From assembly GCA_015345905.1 (NCBI GenBank), contig JADDTR010000004.1, positions 682,001 to 746,000 of the forward strand: a stretch of 64,000 bases of DNA. Reading direction: 5' to 3'. Within the stretch, counting starts at the first letter, position 1. The number at the start of each line of letters is the position of its first letter. Source of the stretch: Aotearoamyces nothofagi. Its lineage: Eukaryota > Ascomycota > Leotiomycetes > Leotiales > Tympanidaceae. A model generated the notes under the pieces. The model ran no database searches. It was not told the origin of the DNA and saw only the letters and a list, made by a program, of their open reading frames with translations. The position numbers and the translations under genes are program-made. Below, in pieces: positions 34,991 through 46,623 of this stretch.

Positions 34991-36731
34991 CTAAGACTCC
35001 TCTGGGCGACGGCCACGAGGAGCAGCTCCACCTCGACCACCGCCACGACCTCGGCCACGATATCCATCATTGTTGCCTCTAAATCCACCACGACCTCTAT
35101 AACCATTGTCTCCACCACGACCACGACCACGGAACTGTCCATCACGGTCTCGTCCACCTCGAGCGCGGTGAACTTCGTGGAATCCATCATTACCATTCAA
35201 TGTAGCAACCTATTTCATCTATTATTAGTACTATGTATGAAATGAGACTCTCCAAGAAGCAGCGCGAGTAGAGTAACAGTTTAGACTCTCTTGCAAGTCT
35301 CTCACGTGGACTGAAAAATGAGACTTACTTCAGCTGGAGGTGGGCTGTCTGGCTTGTCGTCGGCCCAGCTCTGGGTATTTGAAGGGGCAGCCGGGGTTGC
35401 ATTCAAACCAGTATCAGTCTCGGCAGTGTCGCGAGGTATCTCAACCCATTCTTGAGAAGCAGAAAGGTCGTTGGTGGCGTCCCATTGGGTCTCAGCTGCC
35501 GCATTTGCAGCACCATCGCCAAATCCAGAGTTTTGGGGAATTCCCGAGGAAGGCGTGTCGTCATGGCCGTTCACCGCTGCTGTTGTGGAAGGGATGTTAA
35601 GCTCAGTGAGGCCTGCATTGGCAATGGTTGGATCACTCTGGACAGGGTATTCACTCGTCTCGATGGCAGGGGTAGAGTAAGCCTCTTCAGAAATGCCGTC
35701 AGCGTTGACAGCTACGGGTGAGTATGACACAGCCGCGGCCTTGACTTGAGCATCTGTGACAGGGTGTTAACTAGCAGCATAAGTAGTAGCACTAATTGTT
35801 GCTTACAAGTTGTTTGGAGCTTTTCGCCGTTGATCGACGATGTGCATTCCTCCGAGCCATTTATGAGCTTGATCATCGTGGCCACTGCGTTGTCGTCCCC
35901 ACTGTAGACTTCAACTAAAACGCCTTCAAGTGCCATATTCTCGTCAAGAGTAGAATCCGCGTCTTCAGCTCTTCGGGCAGCTGCTAGGCGTAAAAATTGA
36001 GATAACAGTAACAAATTACTCTGTTGTTCCGATACAGCTGTTACTGCTGCCTCGGATTTTGCTGTCGCAACAGCCTCCTCTAGCTCTTTGGCAGCTTTTT
36101 CTGTGAGGGTTTTCTCGAAATCGGCCTTCTCAGCTTGAGATCGTGCCTTATATTCTTGATCAAACTTCTTATACTGTGCGATTTGCTCCTCGAGCTGCGA
36201 GAGAGAGGCTTGTAAAGAAGGCTTCTTAAGGATTTGTGCTTTTTGGTCGGCGTTGATCTTGCGAGTAGAGACCAGTTCGTCTAAGCTGAGACGTGGGTTC
36301 TCCGCGAGGATGTTGTCGACCTTAGAGGCATTGGTCTGGGTTCGATGTAATTAGTCTCTGCCAATGACGGGATTATCCAGTACTTCCGGCACATTACTTA
36401 CGATCTTCTTGTTGACATTACGGATACTCCTGCGCGGTGATATTAGCAGTTTGATATAATAAAGCATCAGGGCATTCCATATTGAGTTCAAGGCAAACTG
36501 CGAGACTACGTAGCAAATATGCATAGCTTACTTATACAGCTCCTTAATATATGGGCTCTCATACGACCCATCGCCATTGCTGCTCTCTGGTGCAACATTG
36601 GATGGAGTTGCTTCAGCGGCACTTGCAGGAACGGGAGCAGTGGTGGCCGCAGACTCAGCTTTGGCCTTCTTCTTCTTTGCAGACTTCGATTCTGATCGAA
36701 CAGTGGGGTTTTGGGTTGTCGAAGCAGCCAT
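34991..36731 (-). CDS. YAG7-like dimerisation domain protein with C-terminal RGG tail
   Basis: Five exons, 36731-36532, 36429-36402, 36335-35807, 35753-35329 and 35209-34991, give 466 residues with all joins in phase. The N-terminus is Ala/Ser/Lys-rich. YIKELYKSIRNVNKKITNA then DNILAENPRLSLDELVSTRK (about 60-105) and a long charged coiled coil follow, ending in a hydrophobic helical segment (LLLLSQFLRLAAARRAED). This resembles the fungal YAG7-like dimerisation domain. The middle is acidic and disordered with WDATNDLSASQEWVEIP. The last exon is an RGG/RGRG tail of about 60 residues, typical of RNA-binding proteins that contact ribosomes or mRNPs and can be arginine-methylated. The 28-nt second exon encodes SIRNVNKKI. 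The exact role is unknown to me; mRNA or ribosome binding is inferred from the tail. Confidence 0.8.
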
Positions 36732-37409
36732 TATGTCTCGTAAATTAAGAACTTGCTTGTAGCTGGGTGTGTCCTGGTGACTCTTGAAGAAGGCTGTGAA
36801 ATTTTATCCGCGAGGCTTGACACGTCGTATCCGGTGGGAGAAAAGTTGGGGGCGAAGATAATTAAGAGATACAATTAGTACTCAGAGGTTTAGGTATGGT
36901 GTGTTATTCGTAGGTGTGTGATGTCTTCATGTAAGTTTCAATTTGGGGATGGGAGCTTTCTGTGCACCCGGGCCCCTGTTCGGCACTAGCCGTGAAGCTG
37001 GCGAAAAGCAAGCGGAAGCGGGAAGCAGAAAGAAGTCACGGCGTATCATTTTCTTATTTGCTAGAATCAAGCAAAATTCCATCCTTTTGTTGAACCTTCT
37101 CGTTGGTTATTTAACGCCCTATACGTATTTAATGCCTAATGCAGAAGTACTGTTGAGATGTACTTTTTCCCCGGGATGGGATCTCTCATTCGTACGCCAT
37201 TACTCCTCAGCTTATGGCCATCTCATTACCTGCTCAACATCAAAGCCGTGTCCAGATTGAAATCCTCATCAACCAAGCTCTTCGTGTAAATTGAAACCGG
37301 ACTATCCAGCTATCCGGATATCTACCATGCTTAAACTCCTGCCCTAACAGTAACCCTCGATTTTCACCAAGCTGTCCTTCCAAGTCTTCGACATCCGCAA
37401 GGAAGCCAT
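36732..37409. other. Intergenic between CENP-W (3') and YAG7-like gene (5')
   Basis: It holds the promoter of the YAG7-like gene and the 3' UTR of the CENP-W gene, both read on the minus strand. No other feature is seen. Confidence 0.4.
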
Positions 37410-37820
37410 CTACCCCTTGAATCTGTTTAAAGATACCTATCATTGACGGTCAGCCATGGATAATTGGGAGTGAACATAGCTATACTGACCTCTGTGACCT
37501 TCTTAATGTTCTTTGCTCCAATGCCACGCTCACCTGCTTGTTTCGCGTTGATGCTAGCTTCCTTCACCAGTCTATAAACAGGCCATCAATATGAAGGCGC
37601 AGTGCAGATGGAAGTAGTTCATATCTCACGTTTGCAGGAAGAGGGCATAATCCAGAAAGATCTAGAGGTCTTTAGCCTTGGTACCTTGACTGCTGTGTAC
37701 AACGCGTCGTGTCGGCAGACTTACAAGCACATCAACATTCTTGCTGACGTTTTTCTTCGAATGCGCTTTGACAATCTTCTTGATCGTAGCACGTGGGTAC
37801 AACTTCTGGCCGGCTGCCAT
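37410..37820 (-). CDS. CENP-W: Kinetochore histone-fold protein CENP-W
   Basis: Four exons, 37820-37725, 37661-37630, 37571-37490 and 37436-37410, give only 78 residues. The protein starts MAAGQKLYPRATIKKIVKAH, followed by SKKNVSKNVDVLIFLDYALF, LQTLVKEASINAKQAGERG and IGAKNIKKVTEVSLNRFKG. This is a small single histone fold matching fungal CENP-W (Wip1 in fission yeast). CENP-W pairs with CENP-T in the inner kinetochore (CCAN), where the T-W-S-X complex binds centromeric DNA. The last exon encodes only eight residues and a stop; the same stretch is also open in another phase, but only this phase gives the expected RFKG ending. The gene is head-to-head with the aminopeptidase gene. Confidence 0.88.
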
Positions 37821-38190
37821 GGTAGATGTTGCTGCTGGATGATGTTGTAGTGAAGAGGTTTGGTGATCGGGCTTGTTATCGCTCAACTCAGCCTTGTTGC
37901 TTACAGCTAAGTTGCAGCCAATCAGGTAAAGGTAGCAGACGGGCGGAAATCGTCGGCACAACCTCGCAATGCCAGATTACTAGTGTGATGGTTTGGATGA
38001 GGCAGCCGTGTCTGGCGGCTACACATGGCGGCTACACATGGCAGCTACAGAAAAGCCTTACGTACTTAAAAAACAGAGTCAGCTTCAAGGATTCTGTGTG
38101 CCAACTGATCTCGTCCGTTATTGAAGTCTACAGTACCTATACTGGCAAGACCTCTTCACGCACTCTGTACTGGAAGATTGTATTTCCAAC
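37821..38190. promoter_or_regulatory. Divergent promoter, CENP-W / aminopeptidase
   Basis: A 370-base spacer shared by two head-to-head genes. A 13-base direct repeat (ATGGCGGCTACAC) sits at about 38010-38035, followed by the related ATGGCAGCTACAG. Confidence 0.55.
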
Positions 38191-41096
38191 ATGGCAGGCG
38201 CAATTATGTCTGATCGGGACATCTTGCCTGATGTCATCAAGCCAGTCAATTACTCCATCTCGCTCTTTGATCTCGAGCTTGGCGGGGCCTTTAGTTACGA
38301 GGGCTCTGTCAGCATCACAGCTCATATAGTAAAAGGCACCAAAAGTATCACTCTAAATGCTCATCAGCTCAAGATCCACGGAGCGGAAGTGCTTGCAGGC
38401 CACCTGACAGCACGAAACACTGGGATTTCATACGATGAACCAAAGCAGAGAGTTACCATCGATTTCGATCAGGAGCTGCCAGCTTCAGAGGATGCGCTCG
38501 TCATCATCAGATTCCAGGGCACTATCAACCATGACATGGCAGGGTTTTACCGGTCACAGTACAAGCCGGCAAAACCTGCAGCAGCGTCTGTTCCAAAGGA
38601 TGACGAATACCACTACATGTTCAGCACGCAGTTCGAATCATCCGATGCTCGTCGTGCATTCCCATGTTTTGATGAACCGAACCTCAAAGCTACATTTGAT
38701 GTTGAGATTGAGCTTCCCGAGGATCAAGTCGCGTTGAGTAACATGCCAGTCAAGAACATTAATAAGTCCGAGGGTGGCATGCAAGTTGTGTCGTTCGAGC
38801 GTACTCCCATTATGAGTACATACTTACTTGCTTGGGCAGTCGGTGACTTTGAGTATGTTGAGGCATTTACAAAACGGGAGTACGGTGGCAAGAAGCTGCC
38901 GGTTCGTGTTTATACAACAAAGGGTCTGAAGGAGCAGGCCAGATTCGCTCTGGAGCATGCCCACCAGATAATTGACTACTTTTCTGATATCTTCAAGATT
39001 GATTATCCACTTCCCAAGGCTGACCTATTAGCTGTCCACGAATTCGTAAGCTGTCCCTTCTAATTTTTATGTTTCTCTCATTGCTGACCCTGCAGGCCGC
39101 AATACGTCTTCCCTCCTCTTTTGTATAAGTCCTAAGCTGACCAGGTATTTCTAGTCCCACGGCGCGATGGAGAACTGGGGTCTGGTCACTTACCGAACCA
39201 CTGCTGTACTTTTTGATGAAGCGGTTTCTGATGCTAAATACAAGAACCGAGTTGCGTATGTTGTTGCTCACGAGCTTGCTCACCAATGGTTTGGTAACCT
39301 TGTCACTATGGACTGGTGGAGCGAGTTGTGGCTGAATGAAGGCTTTGCGACATGGGTCGGATGGCTTGCTACTGACTACCTTCATCCCGAGTGGAATGTG
39401 TGGCCACAGTTCGTGACTGATGGAATGCAGACAGCTTTTGGGCTTGATGCCCTTCGAGGCTCTCACCCCATTGAGGTACCTGTCAAGGATGCTCTTGATG
39501 TAGATCAGATCTTTGACCCTATCAGTTACCTGAAAGGAAGTACGTATCTCCTCTAAGTCCAAAAACTCCATGCTTTGGTTCACAGATACAAGGCAATACT
39601 CATTTTAATGGTTGAAGACCTGCTAATGTTTAATCTGAAAACTGACAGGTTCTGTCATCCGTATGCTGGCTTCACATCTTGGACTTGAGATCTTCTTAAA
39701 AGGCGTATCAAGCTACCTAAAGCTCCATTCATATGGTAATGCCACAACTTATGACCTCTGGACAGCCCTTAGTGAAGCATCGGGCCAAGATATCAATGCA
39801 TTAATGAACCCATGGATTCAAAAGATTGGTTACCCTGTTGTTACAATTGCAGAGGAGCCTGGCCAGATTTCTATTAGACAATCACGATACCTTTCAACCG
39901 GTGATGTCAAGCCCGAGGATGATGGGACTACGTGGTGGATCCCACTTGGATTGAAAGGCAAAGCCGGCGAGAAGGGAGTTGTCTCTATTGCATTGGCAGC
40001 CAAGGAAGATACTATCCGAAATATTGATGATTCTTTTTACAAGATCAACATTGACAATACTGGATTCTACCGCACGAATTATCCTCCTGCAAGATTAGCA
40101 AAGCTCGGGAAGCAAATTAGCCAGCTGTCAATATCTGACAAGATAGGTTTGATCGGAGATGCGGGAGCCTTGGCTCTTTCTGGTCACGCCACGACTCCGG
40201 CACTCCTTGGCTTTTTAGAAGGCTTCTCTGATGAGGACAACTATCTCGTCTGGTCTCAGATTATCAGCTCACTTGGCACCATTAAGTCGGTCTTTTCAGA
40301 AGATGAAGAGATTGCAGAAGGACTCAAGACGTTCACATTGAAATTGATTAAAAAGGCTGTCCTCAAGATTGGGTGGGTATTCCATGCCGGGGAGGACTAC
40401 TTGACAGGTCAACTTCGTGCTCTACTCATTAGCACTGCTGGTATTAACGGTGATTCAAAGTAAGCTCATAACAATTATTAATGGATAAATTGCTAACCTC
40501 TCGCCAGCATCGTTACTGAAGCCCAACGCCAATTTGAGGCATATACAACTGGCACGAGAGACATTATTCACCCCAACCTCCGCAGCACCATTTTCCAAAT
40601 TGTGATTCGCACCGGGGGAGTCTCTGCCTACAACGCACTTAAGCAGGAATGGTATACAACTGGCTCCATTGATGGGAAGGAGATCACCTTGAGAGCACTA
40701 GGCCGCATCCAGGATGCATCCTTGCTTCCCGATTTTCTGAACCTCATTTTCAACGACGTTTCCACTCAAGACATGCATACGGCTGGTGCGGCTCTAGGAG
40801 CGAACGGCAAGACGCGTGCAGGCCTGTGGGAGTATATCAAAAACAATTTCGATGACGTTAAGGATCGTCTTGGTAAGAACATGGTGGTGTTGGATCGCTT
40901 CTTGAAGCTGAGCTTGGAGAAGTTTGCGGATATTGAGACGGAGAAGGATATTGCAAAATTCTTTGAGGGGAGGGATAATAGGGGCTATGACCGTACGTTG
41001 GGTGTTGTAAGTGACACGATTAAAGGCAGGGCGAAATACAGGGAACGTGATGCGCAGATCCTTCTGGAGTGGCTGAAGGTCCACGGTTATGCTTGA
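38191..41096 (+). CDS. ape2: M1 family zinc aminopeptidase (Ape2/Aap1 type)
   Basis: Four exons, 38191-39045, 39155-39539, 39649-40459 and 40508-41096, give 879 residues. The substrate-binding GAMEN motif lies at 288-292, at the start of exon 2. The zinc site is HELAHQWFG with His324, Glu325 and His328, and the third ligand is Glu347 in WLNEGFATW. The C-terminal half carries the ERAP1-like helical domain ([18 protein letters not shown], then the helical repeats to the end). Length and order match yeast Ape2/Aap1 and mammalian puromycin-sensitive aminopeptidase, which trim N-terminal residues from peptides in the cytosol. No signal peptide or transmembrane anchor is seen. An alternative start at residue 6 (MSDRDILPD) is equally possible. 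It is convergent with the EDC4 gene. Confidence 0.95.
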
Positions 41097-41822
41097 GCAG
41101 GAAATAAAGTAGTCATCACTGAACTATCAGTGGCATGTCATCAGTTATGATCCACGAATAAAAATCAGTAGCTTTATTATCAACACGGCGATTAAAAAAC
41201 TGCTAGCGAAAATCGAGTTGATATGGCAGAGGCACGATTATTGCAAATATGCATTTTTCTTTAGCTATGGTACTGTACAATCAAAGTGTGCTCAGCTAAT
41301 GGTGTAAGACCGGTTTCAGCCACGCAGAGCAAGCCATGCAAGATATCTGTCCGAATATTCATGGCCTTCATACGTGGGTCTAGTGGCTATTGGGCAGACG
41401 CTCCTGCACGTAGCACCTAGTATTAGATGCCGGAAAAAATAATGTATTTTGCTGTGGCAATGCGAGAACTCAATGCAGACCATGAGGCTTTCTATGCCGC
41501 CAGTAAATGACTGGGTAAAAAGCTTTTTGGCGACCCAATGTAAATGCAGAAAGGTGAAGATCGAAAGAGAAGGCAGTGATCGCTGGATTGAGGAGGACAT
41601 TTTCAGTGCCTCAGTCGATGAGCAATAGCACGTAGTCTCCAAACGAAGTTATATCGCTCTTTGGCGTTATGCGATGCGGGATAGGCAAAACTTAGCACGA
41701 TGATCAATAGCCAGGTTAAACCACTTTTTTCCTTCAGAAATCCGAATATTGAAGTCGATAGATGTAATTCACAATAGTTGCAAGAGCTAACGCGATAGGC
41801 GGATGGACGGAAAGAGAATCCC
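41097..41822. other. Convergent intergenic region (3' UTRs)
   Basis: Lies between the stop of the aminopeptidase gene and the stop of the minus-strand EDC4 gene. The short minus-strand frames show no domain. Confidence 0.45.
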
Positions 41823-44800
41823 TCACCATACCTTCCGGCTATTTTCAACAATGCGGTTGGCTGTAGTTACAAGGCCAGAAAGGCGCTTAAGGAGAGGATC
41901 CTGGGCAGAGACGTTGCTGATACGCATGAAGAGGTGCTCAAGGCGTGATACAATGATTCCCATGATTTTCGGGGTAACTTCCCGAACTTGGTCCTCCTAA
42001 ATGTTTATTAGCATTAGTTAGCTTACAGGATGATTTATTGCTTACCACGCTATCTGTAGCAGACTGAAATGCCGGAAGAATAGCCTCCAACCAGCTCAAC
42101 CGCTGGATGAGGAAGGCACCTTCGAGTTGGCTTGAAACGGTTGCGCCAATAGAGAGCAGCATCAGAGGACTAACCTCGCGAACGAAGGCTGGATCGTACT
42201 TCGAGAAGAACGCGTCGTAGATCTCTTGCTCCCGACCACTCTGTAACCATTGCATCATGGCATCCTCAAAATTTGACTCGCGTATAGCCTCGCTAATACC
42301 TGCCAACATGTCATCAAATTCGACCTGCTCTTGGGTCTTCCCTGGGACTGTAATAGGTGCGGATGGCTGGCATGAAACCGAAACGCTACCTGGACGGCTT
42401 GCCTCACCTTTTCGGGCCTGCGAATAGCTGGCTTGTCTGTCCCGAGCAGCTTGGTGTTGTAGCTTCAAGAACTCTCCTTGGAACTTTGATTGCGCCGCTG
42501 CCATTGTAGACACAACTTCTGACAATCCTGTCACAAGAGCAGACAACTGCTCAATTTTCACGGTGTCCGCGTGACGTTGTCTCTCCATGCCATTGATTTG
42601 CTCCGCTGCCTGACGTTGCACATCCGCAGCTGATTTTTGGGCTGTCTGCACGGCCAATGCTGCGAAGGCAGGTGCAACGGAGTTTTGCAGAACGTTCGCA
42701 AATTGCTCTTCAACTCCAAATGCTACGTTCTGTACCAGGGAATCCGATATGAGTTTCAGCAGTTCAGGCTTCTGCAGGGCCTTGCCGATAGCCTCAGGGA
42801 GCGCAGTCTGAAGCTCCTTCGGCAACAATGATTTGATATGAGAGTTCAGCTTGGTGGCCAGTTGCTCATTGATTGCGTTCATGACAACTTCACAAAGCCT
42901 TGGCAGGATCATGTTCTTCGTATTATTGTCAACAATAGAACCCAAGGATTGGTCCACATTCTCTGCTAGAGTACTTGAAATGAGTCGAAGCATAGCATCT
43001 TGTTTTGCATCTGCAACAGCTGCTTGAGTGCGCTTATCGCTGTCAATGCGTTGGTAAAGCTTATCAAGTGAGCCAGTAACCAAGCGTGAAACTTCACGAG
43101 AGACGCTATTCTCCACGGTTTTGATGATGCTGTCAACGGCTTCCTGGGACAACGCCAGGCCGCCAGAGGCGTAGCTAGGTGTAGTGAGTGACGCCGATGT
43201 ATCGTTAAAGTCATCGATACTTGGTCGAACACCGTTTGTGGCTTTCACAGCTGTTATATCCTTGGAAACATGGCCACTCTGTGCAGATGAAGATCCAGAC
43301 GATGATGCCAAAACGGTTTCAGAGGCACCACGATTAGATATACCAGACTTCTTCTTCTTCCTTTTCTCAACTTTCTCAGCCCCACTTGTTGCTGATTCCT
43401 GAGTTCCGTTGGTGATGAAAGCTTCAAGTTTGCTGTCAATTCTTGGTGACGACGTCGAGGGTGTAGGTGCTTCGTGTATACGAGCAGTTTCGGTATGGCC
43501 ATTCGAAGAAACGGATTTTCGGCCAATCTCCTTCAGCACACTATCCCTCGGCGTGGATCGTGAAGGGGTAGCTTTGGCTACGGGGGAAGCAGCAGGAGAG
43601 TCAATCGTAAGATCAGATATTGGCATAGCCTGGATATCCTTGATGTCATCCACTACAATCAGGCCTTCGTCCAACGCTTCAGCAGTACGTATGACGCGAT
43701 TGTCGCTGTTCCAGCCCAGGTCCTGTTGTTTGATATTGAGACACGTGACGCCTGCCGAATGCATGGCGTATAGTTCAAAGAGGGTTGGCTCTTCACTGTT
43801 CGAGGCCGAGTGGGTGGGGTTCTGCAAGATGTCCAAGCTCCGCAGCTGACCCTTCTCACCCTTGTTGATATTATCTATGTCGTCACTTTTGAATACATAC
43901 TCTCGGATGCCGCTCATAACTGCTGTAGCTTCCGGCTTTGGGAGAGACTCGTCTTTATTTGCAAGCCGCTGTATATACTCAGCCTGTGTCATCGCCTTCG
44001 GCAAATTATACTTTGGTGAAGACAGATGAATGAAGTAGATGGAATTGCGGGTAGGATGTCCAACGACAATCATACCAGTGGATGCATGATATAGAACACT
44101 ACAAACGGCATCGGATTCCTTCTCGTGTGGAAGATGGATCTCCTGGACAGGCTTCCCCAAGGCAAGGTCCCACAGCTGTAAAGTGTGGTTTTGCTTCATG
44201 CCGACGATAAGGTATCTAAGAGCACCACCCTTCTGATACGGACGGAGTTTATCCAGAAAGAGTACAGATGTGGGCCATGATTTCTCATTGGCCCGGGTTG
44301 TAGTCAATGTCATTAACGGGTCTTTAATCTCCACAGACTGGGCCTGACCTTGTGTCGAAAGGCGTACATCCTTAGCACGGTCCATGTTCGTGAGATTACG
44401 GACGTCCCAAAACTTAACGCGACCAGCCTTATCAAGTGATGCGATTGTAGTATCATCCTGGCTGAAAATGAAGTCTTTACCAGCCTTTCCAGTGTTGATC
44501 TTCAGCGATCGGTGGCTGAGATATTTTTCGGTATCAACCACTCGCTCCTTGCCATCTTTCAAGTAGGCTTGCTTGGCGATAACAGAAGGCCAGATAATGT
44601 GAATCGACTTTCCACGGCCAACAGCAAAGAACTCTGGATGGCTTGAGCTCTTTCTGGCTCGCGTCTTTAGTACGCCGCCAGATGTCTCCTCGCCTTGAGT
44701 TTGAATTGGGGGTAGTGCAAATCCAGACCTCTTGAGATTTGCGTCATCGGTATATCCACCATCCGGGCCTTTGATGGTAGACCAGTAAACTGTACCACTG

Positions 44801-46623
44801 ATACCTGTGCCAAGTATTGTTTCTATCGGATCTCTAGTGGAAGTTGATGCTGAAACGTTGAATACTCGGTCATGGGTCTCAGTAAACAATTTCAAGTCCT
44901 TTCCGTTGTCTTGGCGGATGACCCGAATACCTCCATTCTTTGACATACCATAAACAATAAAGTTGTTTGTTGCTGTAGCCAAAGTGCGGTCAACTTGGTC
45001 AAAGTCCTTTTTTAGGCGTGCGATGTCCATGATAGTCTGCGCACGGAATGAAGGACGATGGTGCTGCTTATCAGCCTGCAATGTTATAGAGATGAACGGT
45101 CTCATAGGAAAGTTATAGACCTTGATGAAACCTTCAGTCTCTTCGTGTAGTGCGCCGTCTTCAGGACCAGCACTCTCCCAGCTGTCAGCGACGATGCCAT
45201 TGGCTGCATCATTAACAATCTCTTTGACTTCTTCCGCAACAGAGCCAGGCAGCATATCATCCAATACATGATCGTTGCCTTCTTTCTCCAATTCCTTCTT
45301 GATGGCAATGGCAGCAACTTGCGCTGTCTTCTCGAACTCCGAGTCCGACTTAGCGTCCATCATAGCTCGTAGGTCTTTCTCAATAATGGTATCTCCGTTA
45401 GCCCTTGCCAAAGCTTGCTCCATTTGTTTGTTAACTTGGTCGCCAATCTCACTCAGAGCTTCGGAAACGGTTTCTTTGCCTTTGGCAGCCGCACCGATGC
45501 CCATTAAAGCTTCGATCTGTGATCGGCCATCGGGAAGTGGCGAAGGTGTTGAGCAATATGCAGCATGGGTCGATGATTCAATCTTTCTCTTCGAATGTGC
45601 CGGACTGGAGGCCGGAGCATTCTCATCAACTTTACGCTTCAACTCGCCGCTCTCCCCAGTTGCGTGTCTTGGCGGCTTCAAGATCTGCATTGCAGGAGTG
45701 CGTGAAGTAGATTGACCTTGGACAGTAGGCTTAGGGGAACGATTGCGAGGCGAAGATGCCGCTAGCTGGTCAAAGGGATTCACATATGTGAATAGTCCTT
45801 GAGCATTCTTTGGTGCTACTTGGCTGAGGTCGGTTTGAGGTCCGAGATTCTTACCAATCGATGTTGCCTTGAGGGTCTTGGTCACTTCGTTAATATCATC
45901 TTGGGAGTTACCTCCAGCAGACGGAGCAGCCTTCGCCAGCTCAAGGTGAGGTTTCGAATCCGTCTGAGATGGCTTAGGACGATTGAGCAGTTGAAGCAAG
46001 TATGCCTGGGTATCGGCAGGGGGGGCATTAGCGGTCACAGCCGAGTTGAGCGATGCAGGCTGCATAGGCTGTGGTACAACCTGAGTATGTGCGAAAGGCT
46101 GCTGGTTTTCTCTTGTCTGTGTAGATCCCATCAGTGTTGCCAAAAGATCCGAAGGACCATGACCACTGATCGGTGACGTCCCATGTCCTTGGCCGGACGA
46201 TGGTTGCTGTGGACGAGCCATTGAGGTAGGAGGATTCGATGTAGCCGATGAAGGCTGGCTGAACTTCAACAGGTTTAAAAGATTCGTAGTACGATCTGCG
46301 TTTGATGGACCACTGCCGATCACAGGTGGCATCGTTCGCTGCTGGGAAATGTCTCCTGCAGGACTCATAACAGCAGAAGATTGATGAGGCGGCTGATTAT
46401 TAATGGGTGGTGTCTGCAAAGGAGATGGTGGTGAAGGCTGGAGTTGCCCTTGAGGTTGCTGTTGCAATTGGCTAAAGTAGGGGTTTGTTTGTGATGCAAT
46501 CTGAGTTAGGAAGCTTGAGCCCGGGGCATTGGAAGTAGTGCTGCTGTTTCTCTGTCGAAGCTGCGCAAATAGTGAATCCAAGCCACCGTTTCCTTCATTC
46601 TGACTGCCTCCATAGCCAGCCAT
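41823..46623 (-). CDS. EDC4: Enhancer of mRNA decapping 4 (EDC4/Ge-1) homologue
   Basis: Two exons, 46623-42046 and 41996-41823, give 1583 residues. The first 500 residues are Gln/Ser/Pro-rich and disordered, beginning GGLDSLFAQLRQR. A WD40-type beta-propeller region follows (about 520-950), with blades such as DDTTIASLDKAGRVKFWDVR and NHTLQLWDLALGKPVQEIHL. After a low-complexity linker, the C-terminal 400 residues form long helices (LPKELQTALPEAIGKALQKP, then VEEQFANVLQNSVAPAFAAL and a coiled coil with AEQINGMERQRHADTV), ending in an alpha-helical domain completed by exon 2. This order is the signature of EDC4/Ge-1, the scaffold that links Dcp2 and Xrn1 in P-bodies. The gene is on the opposite strand to, and convergent with, the aminopeptidase. 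Confidence 0.85.
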
